This document shows, piece after piece, positions 12,331 through 24,455 of a stretch of 64,000 bases of DNA. The notes under the pieces are model-generated. The model did not search any database and was not told the DNA's origin. It was given only the letters and a program-made list of their open reading frames with translations. The position numbers and the translations under genes are program-made. Origin of the DNA: Epiperipatus broadwayi (Eukaryota > Onychophora > Udeonychophora > Euonychophora > Peripatidae); contig JAQFVV010006544.1 in assembly GCA_028023455.1 (NCBI GenBank), positions 783,434-847,433 of the forward strand, given 5' to 3'. Position 1 is the stretch's first letter. Each line of letters begins with the position of its first letter.

Positions 12331-13490
12331 TCAGATAAATTTCACACACAGATATACACATTTTTATTTTTCTTATTTTAAAGAATATTTTCTTAAAATA
12401 TTTCTCAAAGTTTTATTAGTTAGATATGTAAAAAAAAATCTGGCTAGAAATGAAGAATTATACATATATATTTAAAAAAGATATAAACCGATTTTTACGA
12501 AATAAAATTTTAAATGATTGCATAATCTTAAAAACAAAAGAATTATCAAATAATAGAAAAATAGAAATTAAAGCTGATTTATAAAATGACACTTTCTAGA
12601 ACATATTAAAAAAAAAAAAGTACGATAAAAAAATCTCTTTAATATACGTATGAATGCTTTTGGAAAATAAGTGGTAGAAATTACAAATCGGAATGTAACA
12701 GCTATATGTTAATGTATTGAAATTTATGCCATATATTTATGTGTGATGTCTTTCTGCATTAATCTAATAATTCTAAACATCGAATTTATATATATCCAGA
12801 AAAGCTAATCTGAAACATAAAACAAATAGTAAACATATTTTATCTTATTATTTATTTGTTTATCATTTTTCTTTTTTTTTTTTTTAAAAAAAATTATAAC
12901 TTTGTTACTTTATATACATAAATAATTAAATAATAAATTATTTAACAATAAATGATATATGTTAACATATGGGTCTACAATTACGAAAGATATTATGGGT
13001 TCGTCATATATTACAGTACATAATTTAAAGTACAGCAAAAATTCTACATATGTTAATTCTTTTAAATATTTTGTTTCTCAATAAAAAAAAAACTTAAAAA
13101 ACAACAAGTGTTTATGTTATAAAATATAAACGGTTATTCTAAAAAATGTTTTATTATTATTATTTTCCGTGTAGAAATAAATCTACAATGAAGATGTTTT
13201 CAGGAAAAAAAAGCTTTTATGTATAATGTAACAACTGTTATCAAATAACCTATTACAGAATTTACTTAATGCGAAAAAGAAAAACAATATCATATATACT
13301 TTATATTTTTTAAAATTTTATATCTGCTAATTTCACATTAGTCTTGATTAGAAGAAATTCAAGTGTAGATTAAATTTACTTAAATTTAAAATGTAATAAA
13401 ACTGTAACAAAATGAACGTAAAAAAATTCAAAACCAAATGTCCAGCTGATATATATCTATATACATGTTAAAAAATATACTCTAAGTAGC
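12331..13490. other. AT-rich non-coding stretch downstream of the Ras exon
   Basis: No coding potential was seen. As the region 3' of a minus-strand gene it may include 3' UTR. A minus-strand AATAAA (TTTATT on plus, about 13149-13154) is one of several possible poly(A) signals. Confidence 0.4.
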
Positions 13491-13759
13491 TAGAAAATAC
13501 CAGGCATGTTTGTTATAGTCAAATGAAACTGAAACACTAAGACATTTCAACAGACACCCAATAACTCACTGACTACAGCATTTTATAATTGGTGATTCTA
13601 ATCATTTCTCTAAATGTGGTTGACACTCCGATATCATGATGGCAAACTCTGTCTTATCATGACATGCCGTAGCAAGGAAGCTAAGTGTTCAATAGTGCTT
13701 CTACTGGGTACCTAAGTCATTCAATGTGTATTCCAATCCTGTGCTTGCAATGTGCTTTT
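13491..13759 (-). other. Probable proximal 3' UTR of the Ras-family gene
   Basis: Immediately after the stop codon the sequence stays noticeably less AT-rich for about 260 bp, then falls to background. This is consistent with transcribed, partly constrained 3' UTR. No microRNA site or RNA fold was tested. Confidence 0.4.
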
Positions 13760-14094
13760 TTATAAGATTGTACACTTTGGAGTAATATCACTGAATTCTG
13801 AACTCTTAGAATCAATGCTTCCTTTTCTACCCAAACTACGTAAACTCAGGCGTCGACTGTAACGGCGTGAACGATGAGCTACAATAACTTCCTGCTTATA
13901 ATCAATTCCATATGTTCTCATCAAAAGCTCCGTAAACAATGTGTGTACATTAATGTTCTGTTTAGCACTTGTTTCAATGTAAGCACAGTTAATGATTTGT
14001 CGAGCTGTGGCTGAGGCAAATTCTGCTGGCACTTCCCTTTCTTTGCTCAAATCTAATTTATTTCCAACCAGTACAATAGGAACCATCTCACCAC
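13760..14094 (-). CDS. Ras-family small GTPase, last coding exon
   Basis: The exon encodes about 111 residues, the C-terminal half of a Ras-like GTPase. VPIVLVGNKLDL contains the G4 guanine-specificity motif NKLD, and ETSAK is the G5 motif. A basic, serine-rich tail (RRYSRRLSLRSLGRKG) leads to a terminal CTIL, a CAAX box whose final Leu favours geranylgeranylation, so the protein should be a membrane-anchored signalling switch. The exon starts after a minus-strand acceptor TATTGCAG (intron side above 14094), and its first codon is split with one base in the preceding exon. A long upstream open frame ATG in the intron is not the real start. The G1-G3 exons were not found in the window. I cannot assign the subfamily; it looks closest to Ras, Rap or Di-Ras types. 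Confidence 0.93.
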
Positions 14095-16932
14095 CTGCAA
14101 TATATAATAACAAATATTATTACTTAAAATCAGTTTAGCATATTATGTAATATTGATAAAAACTATTATATATTATATATAGTCATATGCTAATTATAAA
14201 TGTAAAGTAATTCAAAAAGAATTATGAACTTTTATGTTTTTATTAAAAAATAACAAGATATTAACAATTATGTGAATAAATTTGTGAAAAAATTTTCAAA
14301 GTTTATTTTTCTCTAGACATGATAGCTTAGAGATTCCTGACTCCAAAAAAAAAATTACAATGCATCTCATCTCATCATGAATAAAAAATAATTTACAGTT
14401 ACATAATAAAAATGTATGTTTAATATAAAAGGATATGTGTAACATTAAAAAGAGTTTATTGTTCTGTATAATTTGATTAACAGGGTTTCTGAGCATATAA
14501 TCTATAATACAGATATCTTTGACCTTGTCTGGGACAAAGTCATTTTATATTATATTGTACATTGTTCATTTATAATGAGTATCCTTTAAAAAGCATATAC
14601 AAGACAAGAATTTGATTAGAATATGTGGTTTGTAATAAGTTACAAGGAAGAGTATTTAACATTTATTTTTGAAGTTTTAGAATAATGAATGAAATTTATT
14701 AATGATTGTATGAAGAATGAAAAAAAAAAAACAATATAAAAATGATAACAAAGATGTAAATGTTTAAAGATTTTTTTTTAAGTTTTTGACATGAATTAAA
14801 ATATGAAAATAGTATATTGAATAAATGAAGTAGGTTTTGTTGATATGGGATAGGAGAAGAAAAGGATAAAAAGAACTATTGCGTGCATGTAAGTTAAGAA
14901 AGGTATCCAATGTCAATTGAAATATAAAAATATGCTACTTACTGAAGCTGTAATCTATCACAAACATACATGTATTGGAAATTGATATTGAATTGTAAAC
15001 TGAAGAATTATTGAGAATGGGAAGAGTTTGAAATATGTTTTTGTTTGATTATGTTTCATTTTAAATTTTTAGTGAGTTGCATTATTCAGCAAAAACATGC
15101 TCTAATATTTTTTGACAAAACTTTCTCACAAGCCTTTCTTTTAATTATAGTGAAAAAAACATCTTTATATCATCCTATTTCAGAAAAAGATTTTTCTGAG
15201 AGCATTTGTATTTCTTTGTATCAAGTCAAGAATTTCCCTAGACCATTCCCATCTTTTTATAATATTTGCTCTTCCCATTATTACTTACATTAATTTTTAT
15301 ATTAACCTAAGTAACAATAAGAACCTGAATGTGATTTTTTTTCTACCTCTGTTATTCTTCATGTTCTTTGTGTACTTATTTATGTTATTTGCAATCATTG
15401 TTTTATTTTATTTTATTTTAAAGTTCATGTTTCACAACCATAAGGCATTCCAGTCTAAATCCAAAATATTTTAGCACATTTTTTACTTTTAATAATAATA
15501 TTAAACTTATTAAATGCATTTTAAATAATTTTAAAGTATTAGTATATTTTGTCAGTTTTATTTATTTTAGTGGAATTTAATTAATTGATATCAAGCAAGT
15601 ATAATTATTCCATTTTGTCAATTTCTTTTCTTGTCTCCTTTGGTAATTTAAATCTGTTCAACATTAACATTTCTTATATAAAGCTTCTCTTTCAAATGCA
15701 GTTCCTAAACTTTTAAATGTGCTGCTGCAAAGTAAGATGATTTGGATAATTAACACATATCTTAAGAACTGACATTTCCCAATAATTTCAATACAAGATT
15801 TTTAATCTTGTGTTTTTTTTTTAAAGCATTAATCATACAGCTGACAAATAAAAAAACTATTATATATATATAATTAAGATTTCAGAGTTTTTAAAACATT
15901 CATCTGGTGACCTATTTCCTGGTGTAAAAAATTCAGGCCATCAAGAATCACTATGCACATACTTCAAGTAGAACCTATTATCATTAGGCAGACTAGAGAT
16001 TTAACCTGAATCTCTTTATCATAAATAATAATTAAATTTATATAAATATCATTGTAACATTTTAGATTTTAAATTTGAATATATTGATAATTAAATATCT
16101 GTACATATGGTATTTAATCTATGGATGCAATGCTATACAAGTATTACATAGATTTGAAGTTATGGGTGTTATTATGTGGATAGAAATTGTCCCACTCTTA
16201 ATAATAGTAGGTTCTGATCTAAGTACATGTGTAGTGAGAGAGGATGGTCTGAAATTTTTATATTGATTGTTTACAATTCTATAGATTTAAAAATAAGGAT
16301 GGCAATAAAAAATCTGAAATCTGATTGGTTAGATATATTTCTCTATTGCAATTGCCAGTTATTACACACACTCATAAAAGAATCTTCAAATGCATATAAT
16401 ATAACAATTATTTACAAACTAAACATTTTAGAGTCATTTAATAAACTTATAAATATCATCTTTGATCAGTCTAACTAACTAATAGTCTAACATATTCTTA
16501 TTCTACATAGTTAATGGCCGTTGCTTGTTTATATATATTTGTTAAAATCTACATAAAAATATACAAGTAAATAGAAATCACTCATAATCTAAAAAAAATA
16601 ATGGTAAATTTAAATTAGAAACATTAAAAGTCACAACAATTGTTTCATTTGCTAAACAAGATTCAGTCATTTCCAAATTATAGTAATTTGAAAATTTGGT
16701 TGTCAAAAACAAGATGATTTTTGATGCTCATAATTAAAATTTACTATTACTTTTATTTGCTCATTATTCTTTTAAATAACATGAATATATTTTGTACCAG
16801 TCTTTGACAAATACAGTATGATTTTTTTCAACACAGATTATGTCAATAAATGACTTTTAAGTGAATAATAAAAAAACAGACTAAAAGAAACTATATAAAC
16901 CTAAAATAGAATAAAAGCATTTAATAAAGAGT
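14095..16932. other. Intron or intergenic AT-rich DNA
   Basis: This presumably begins inside the last intron of the minus-strand Ras gene. Open frames here lack recognisable domains. A short word at about 14320-14380 (AGAGATTCCTGACTC then an ACAATGCAT block) recurs at about 42855-42910, marking a dispersed repeat. Confidence 0.5.
14312..14382. repeat. Dispersed repeat shared with 42845-42915
   Basis: Both copies carry GAGAGATTCCTGACTC or close to it (GAGATTCCTGACTC here), followed about 20 bp on by a TTACAATGCAT or CACAGTGCAT block. The family is unidentified. Confidence 0.45.
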
Positions 16933-17012
16933 AAGCTTGTGGTTACAACCTGTAGAGGTCCCTACCATCGCATTTTCAAGCACATATTCTTGAGGTTTAT
17001 TGCCTTAGTATA
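16930..17012. repeat. Dispersed repeat, copy 1
   Basis: GTAAGCTTGTGGTTA, GAGGTCCCTACCATCGCA, TTCTTGAGGTT and GCCTTAGTA follow in order. The same string of blocks occurs at 23938-24020 with a few substitutions. The family is not recognised. Confidence 0.6.
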
Positions 17013-18179
17013 ATATTAAAATGAATACCACACAATTGCTTTAACTTTACATTTAAAAAAAACCATCATTATTTTCTCTTTCCAAAGTATAAATTTGTGA
17101 ATTCTTATAATTTTTTTTTGGAAAATTAATCATACTTTGCAAAATAAGTAGTGATTTTTTGGAATACCATAATTTTTTTTGTAGAATTTGTTTATGAAAG
17201 ATGTTTTTTGGATACTATAAACATAATCTTCATAACTATAATGTTTGTAATATATTGTACTGTATGTTTATGAATTATATTGTAAACATTATAACTATGT
17301 AGTAGTTCAACCTATGATTACATAATCAAATTCTATAAAAAATATAGTCAACATTTCAGTAATTAAATTTAAAACACAGTTTATAACAATCAAATTAAAA
17401 ATATTATATATATATTTAATGTTAACAACTTATCAGGAATTCACTATGCAGTTTTATAATTAATTATAAGCTAGGATGTAATAAATCAATGTACCAATTA
17501 AAAACTGGCATTTAACTTGCAATGCCTGTTTTTCAATTCATAATAAAAAACATATTTAAACTGCTACAATTTTAGGATATTTTAAAACAACTATTTATAA
17601 AAATTACCTAGGAATATATATATATATATATATATTGTACCGGTCAGAATTGTATGTTCATTTAACAAGGTTTAGAATCTAAGCAAAAGTACCTTAAATC
17701 CACTCATGCCCGAGATACACAGGTCAGGAGCAATCATGAATTCTGCCCTATTTGTTCTTCTCTAAAACTATAACATTATAAACAACACTTCTGATGATAA
17801 CATGAAATTTTATTCATTCTGGTCCCAGAGACACAGCAGAGAAACATGAGATCTATAGGGTAATTAATGTAAATAAATACCAAATATTGGCTCAATCAAA
17901 TATCTTATGTGAAGGGACAATTTATAAATTTTAAATGAATTGCACATAGCTAGCATTGCAAAAGAAACATGAATTATAAAATAGTATCCATCCAGAATGA
18001 GCAAAGATAGAACAACCCAGAGATAAATGTTCATTTAAAATAATCAATTATAACTTCTAAATATTACTAACACTATTATAAATATTTAATGGAATTCAAT
18101 GAGTGAGAGTCAGTAAGACACAATGCATGAGTAGTAATTATTAAAACATAATAATTTAATAAATATAAACAATTTAATT
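17013..18179. other. Non-coding stretch with a TA tract
   Basis: A TA microsatellite is at about 17616-17636. A patch at 17640-17900 is less AT-rich, with the word ACTCATGCCCGAGATACACA, but I found no long frame or splice-bounded exon in it. Confidence 0.45.
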
Positions 18180-19420
18180 TACATTAGAAAACATAACACA
18201 GATTTAATGCGGTTATTACTTTGCATATAAGCAACTGATTTAGTATGCTAATGAGTTATAGTATAATAATAAATTAATGTTTTCAATGCGGTGATCATTA
18301 CTTTAAGTAATGATAAGGGCGTTTACAAATTCATCTCTAATGAGAGGTTTACTCTTGATATGATAGTTAATAATTTATCGTTTATGAGCATATTTGGGCC
18401 TGTAAAAATGAGGAATGGTTTAGCCTAAATTAGCTTTACTGTGACAATCCTAAAATATTCGATTAATTATAAAATGAGTGGTTTACAAACATCACTGCGC
18501 CACGTCTTATAAATAATATGAGAACTACCCATAAAAGAACTCGCAGTGCTAATAATGACAGTGTTTAAAATGGAGAAGATGTCCGTCTTTGGACTGGAAG
18601 GCTTTATCACATATATGATTCCGCTTGTATTTATCACAAGGCGATATTCGAAAATATGAGTGGTAAGGATTCCTTGGCACGCCCTCCAATATGTCACATG
18701 CAGAGCCTTAATACTCTAATGTTTATCCTGAGATCGGTTATACCAAACCTCATTCCTATACGAGTTACGTGAAAAAAATCCGGATTTCTGATGAGTAAAT
18801 ATGATAAAGCAAAATATAATTCTTTAAAATGTTATCGTAAGTAAGCAACGCGAATATGGCTTAAGTCTTAAATGACTAATGAAATAATTTAAGCTTAAAT
18901 AAAGCAATAATATCATGCATAACACCATGATAAAATGATAACCCACTCAGCATCGTACGTATAACTTTAATAAATTTAGGATGTCGAATATAAAAGAGGG
19001 AAAAATATTATTTTTCCTATTTAACAAGCCCAAGCATTCCTAAACGACAATATATTAATTAATTTAACTCTTAATGGTGTATAGGTAATACATAGTTATT
19101 AAAGTATATTAATAATCAAATTTATTAAAAGAACATAAATTGCATTTAAATATCGATAGTGATATAATTTTTAAACAATCCGCCATTAACCATAATTTCA
19201 AAATATTTAACCGAGCGAACAGCGTTCAGCAAGAAATTTTACGTTTAACTATTTAAATATTCCAAAACTATCGAAATGATGATTGAAATAATATAAGTTC
19301 GCTAGATTAAAACATTAGCATACTAAAACTAATTTAATAAGATATATATTTAAAATAAGTTTTGCCGCATGAAATAAAATAATTAGAGTGTGAAACTTAA
19401 AAAAAAAAACTAATGATAGA
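18180..19420. other. CpG-richer block, candidate conserved regulatory sequence
   Basis: CpG dinucleotides are frequent from about 18200 to 19420 while nearly absent in most neighbouring DNA; examples are GCGGTT, GCGCCACG, GTCCGTC, GCGATATTCG, GAGTTACGTG and AACGCGAATATGG. There are several TAAT cores and a CTTTGCATAT octamer-like word. A 76-codon minus-strand open frame (18467-18697) has no domain I recognise. Possible explanations are an unmethylated enhancer or conserved non-coding element, a non-coding exon, or a young insertion. Confidence 0.4.
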
Positions 19421-19697
19421 TTTAAAGTACATAATTCTGTGCTTAGCGTTTCAAAGAACGAGCTTAAAAACTTAAGAGAGAAAATTACAAATTTAATGAT
19501 AGTTAAGTTTATAATCAGTTATAAAATAAATAAAGATTACATTCTGATTACAATTAAGATTTAGGAAAGAAATGAAGTGAGGAGAATTAAGAGTTCATTT
19601 TTCGGCAAAACGGATTACCTCTAGAAGTTATGGTGGCCATTTATAATAATGTATACGAAGTTTAGCAAGGTACAATATTAATAAAATAATGGTAGGC

Positions 19698-19931
19698 ATC
19701 TTCCAATATTCTTTATAATTAAACATAACAGTTCTCAAGTAGCGATGGCATGGCAGGGAGGCAGAACAAAGGTGATTTAAGATCAGGGAGGCAAATTCCT
19801 TTTACTCACAGTCCATTTTATTTCCACTCTCTACACAAATACCAGAGAGAAGAATGGTTTGAACTCCTTCCGTGCGTTCCTATAACTTCTGCTCCTCCTA
19901 TACTTGAAATTTAGCAATATTGGAAGATGTA
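19698..19931. repeat. Short inverted repeat around a higher-complexity segment
   Basis: CATCTTCCAATATT at about 19699 is matched by CAATATTGGAAGATG ending near 19930. The enclosed 200 bp is richer in G and C, with purine-rich GGCAGGGAGGCAG near 19755. It may be a small foldback element or a structured transcript. Confidence 0.4.
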
Positions 19932-20620
19932 AACAATACGTTCCAGAAAGCAGATTATTTAAACATATTTTTAAAATTGCAAATAACTTTAAAATATGAT
20001 TTTTGGTTTGACTTGAAATGAGAATGACATTTTTAAATTGTAATAATACTTTTTAGAATTTCTGGCATTGCTTTAGCTCAACATTAATTGTATTTATTTT
20101 TATATCTGTAATACATATACGCACATACACAATTATCTAAGTGAAGGGAATTTACAAGCTTGAAAATAAAAATATACTTAAGCTAAAATAATAATTCAAC
20201 TGGTTACACATAACCATTTCTTAAATAAACAGGGTGGAAGTTATACGTGTATATGTGTGTGCTTAACATTCCTAGATGACCAAATAAACATATAAACTGG
20301 TTCAAACCCTATTTTGAAGGTATGTAATGTCATCAGGCAGTGAAGTTAAATATGTACTACAGATTTACCACTTCAATATATATATATATTGTTTGAAGAA
20401 AATGTCTTATTGGCTTTAAGTAATAAAATATTTAAATGAAAACTTTCTAAAATGTAATTGATAACATTTTTTATGTGCTGATGAATAGTATATGTTTTAT
20501 AAAAAAAAGATTATCAAAGCTATGCAATATTAAGAAAAGATAAACTATATCTAGATTATTGCTAACATAATGAATAAGAATTGAGATAGAATTTTTCATT
20601 GAAAGATAAGTCAAACAGAC
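19932..20620. other. AT-rich non-coding stretch
   Basis: No gene or named repeat was seen, apart from a TA run near 20380. Confidence 0.55.
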
Positions 20621-20624
20621 AAAA

Positions 20625-20815
20625 TCCAGTGCAAACCCAAGTAATCAATGGATGCAAGAAGGGTTTGTGTATTAAATCCTTATCTAGTGCCTACACATTT
20701 AATATCCCCTTATTAGTTTCTGGCTTGCACTGGATGATGCAACTGTATGGAGATTTTTGTCTCTGTTATAACAGATTTGTGTAAGTGTTGGTAATAATGA
20801 TCATGTGATGTAAGA
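20625..20815. mobile_element. Broken family F foldback element, copy 3
   Basis: AGTAATCAATGGATGCAAGAAG, split across the 20640-20662 region, and CTTATCTAGTGCCTAC match the left arm of the elements at 4097 and 8489. TTAGTTTCTGGCTTGC (20726-20741) matches part of their ribozyme-bearing centre in the opposite orientation, but the CUGANGA half is gone. Beyond the end, GATCATGTGATGTAAGATTTG (20795-20815) matches the box shared by all the hammerhead families. Confidence 0.65.
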
Positions 20816-21228
20816 TTTGTCAAACAGTAAACAAATGCTCCTATAGACAAATAGTCAAGGAATTTTAACTGACAATGCTCACTAATTATGTAATGGTAAA
20901 GATATTAGAAATATTTCATCCCTGTTTTGTCCTCCAACTGAGAAGGGCTAGATATGCATTAGTTAAGTGAATTAAGTATGGGCTGATTACTTGAAAGAAA
21001 ATCTGCAAAAATCTTCCAAGTATTAATAGCCAGGATTTAACTAGAGGCCATTATAATGATAAGTGAATATGTTACCTTTGTGTCTTTTCAGCAGGGTTTG
21101 TAGATATTATAATACTATGATCACCTAGAAATTGACAATATTTCTAGATAAGCCTTCTCTTTTACTATTACAATAAGAAGAAAGTTGGATGTCTTCATTT
21201 TGCAGCAGTCTTTTCAAGGCAGTTTTTT
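20816..21228. other. Non-coding stretch before the TCTA array
   Basis: No gene is seen. The open frames that begin here run into the microsatellite and are artefacts. Confidence 0.55.
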
Positions 21229-22092
<864 letters not shown>

Positions 22093-23937
22093 GATGATAG
22101 AGAAAAAATATGTTAAATACAATCCCAAATGTAGATCTCACTGTTAATAAATCGATAAGAAATTGAGTTTTTATCAATTTTGAAAAAAAGTAGTCCCCAA
22201 ATAAATTATTGATAGAAAAGTGCACTTGCAGTTAAATAGCTTTTCTATATTTTCATTAGTTAGTTTTTGTTGTGTATAATATAAATAAAGTGAATTAGTG
22301 AACTACAGAGATAATTAATTGTAACTTGAAAAATTTAAAAACTTTCTTTACTAAAAGAATCAATATTCTTTATTTACATTCTTAATATTTAATCAGAGAC
22401 CTTTCAACATTTTCATGACATTTTCAAAATTGTATTTGATACAATAAATTTTTTTTTAATAATAGAATCAAATTTTATCTCAGTATAGTATTGTTTAATT
22501 AATATTTCAACATTTATTAATTTTGATGCTACTTTAGCATAGATTCATTTTGTGTTTTGAATTCATAATGAAATATATATCCTTTATTTTTTATTTTCTC
22601 TTGTCACAAATTATACTGCCATTTATATATAGGTAAATTTTGGCTAATGAGGCATTTTGATAAATAACATTTTAAAAATGACGTAATAATGATAAGAAAA
22701 TGCTCAAATTAAATATAAAAAAAATTGAGGAAAAACATTGATTCTTTTAGTAAAAAAGATTTGTAAAGTGTTGCAGTTATAATTAATTATCTCCACAGTT
22801 CTACATCACATGTATATATAATGTGAATTTAAAATTATACCTATGTTGAATTCATCCATGTACACATTTATTTGTTAATATTAACATTTAATATTAAAAT
22901 TTCAGATGAATCAAACCAATCATTATATGAATTTAATGCTAATGAAAATGTATTCTCAGATGAAACTACAATATATAAGCATGTATTTACACATGAAAAT
23001 CTGTAATATATGTAGATAGACATTCCATGAAGGCTTACTCTCTATTTGATGTTATCAATTAGAGAGTTTGATATATATTGTATTTTTCAATAATGTGGAT
23101 ATATATATATATATATAAGATATCAATCATTAAAATGATTACATTGTGAATTTTTTTAGAAATGGTTAGTTTTTAGAATTTTTTTTTTTTTAAATTGCTG
23201 TGGCAATATTGTAGTTGTTAAAAAATAGTGAATTTTAAACTAAATATTTTTGATTAATTTATCTATCTTTCATGATAACAATATTTATACAGTATTGACA
23301 ATGATTTTATTTAAAACAATCAAATGAAAACATGGGGAAAAGCAATCACACCTTCTAGGTTATCTTATCACCAAATTCTAGTCAACTGATTTTTATTCAG
23401 TCTAAACATATTGTTATATTTTCCTCAAAACAACTGAGGCAAATTAAAAGTAATGCCAGTGTGTGAAGATGGATGACAATACTATAAATACATAGCATAT
23501 AAATTAAGACAAAATAAGGTGCTTCACAATTTCTAAAATATTTATAAAGGGAAAATTAGTGACCTTGAGAATATCTATTTTTGTGATATAAGTTTAAATA
23601 TGGGTTGGATAACACTTTGTAAGATTTTAATCTAGGTTCTGGACTTTTCTCTGGTAACTAATTTATACATAATCCAGTTATTTGCCTAATATTTGGCAAA
23701 TGGGTAACTAATTATTTTTCCCTGAAGGATAAAATAAAAAACTGTTCAAATCCCACCATTTGGCATTTGATGAATATGGTGTCAATATAATCTCTTTTAT
23801 TGTTCCTTTATGAAATGCTATTAGAAATGGATTTGCTGTGTATGGGTTATTTAAAGAATGTTTTATGTAACCTATATTGGTAGTATATATAGATTTTGCC
23901 ATGCTGTTTTTTAAATATGTTACAATTACCTTACAAA
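22093..23937. other. AT-rich non-coding stretch
   Basis: A TA microsatellite is at about 23099-23117. The 90-codon minus frame at 23708-23980 overlaps the dispersed repeat and has no recognisable domain. Confidence 0.5.
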
Positions 23938-24020
23938 ACGTAAGCTTGTGGTTAAGATCTGTAAAGGTCCCTACTATCACATTTTTACATGCACATTCTT
24001 GAGGTTACAGCCTTAGTAAA
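23938..24020. repeat. Dispersed repeat, copy 2
   Basis: This matches 16930-17012: GTAAGCTTGTGGTTA, AAAGGTCCCTACTATCACA, CATTCTTGAGGTTAC and GCCTTAGTAAA. Confidence 0.6.
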
Positions 24021-24039
24021 TATTATTACTTTCAAATGC

Positions 24040-24455
24040 CTTTATTTGTGCCTCAAGACAATTCAAGAGGCATAAGTTTGGATATTACAATGCAATCAAC
24101 AAGAATTGTTACAAACAAATATAGGGAGTGTTGGTGCATGTCAAGTGCATCCGCACCTATACAATTGATTCCGTGCATATGATTTTTAAACATTAAAGTA
24201 TAAAAATATGGATAGGTGAGTGGGGTTTTTATGGTTCCAGATGTGCAGTGACACTAAATTTACCTGCACTTCCAGACTCACATACATAAACCCAACTTCT
24301 TATGTTTAAATTATTGTTCACAAAATTGTTCAATTATATATATCCATTTCTCCATTAGTTATTTAAAAATTTTGTTATATCAACTGCAATGTTAAACTTT
24401 CAGAACACTTCTATTCATGCCTCATGACTATTTGGGAGGCATAAGCTTGAAAGAA
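24040..24455. repeat. Pair of short hairpin repeats
   Basis: Two related hairpins, each about 35 bp, lie about 370 bp apart (about 24052-24085 and 24418-24452). Both have the form GCCTCA...GAGGCATAAG with a small loop. The segment between them contains no open frame of interest. Confidence 0.45.

Noticed and set aside
14296-14496. Upstream Ras exon in the minus-strand frame
   Set aside because: The translation has no G-domain motif and is rich in hydrophobic residues from AT-rich DNA.
18467-18697. Mitochondrial DNA insertion or a real 76-codon protein
   Set aside because: The composition is unusual, but the translation does not match any mitochondrial protein or other family I know; left as a non-coding candidate.
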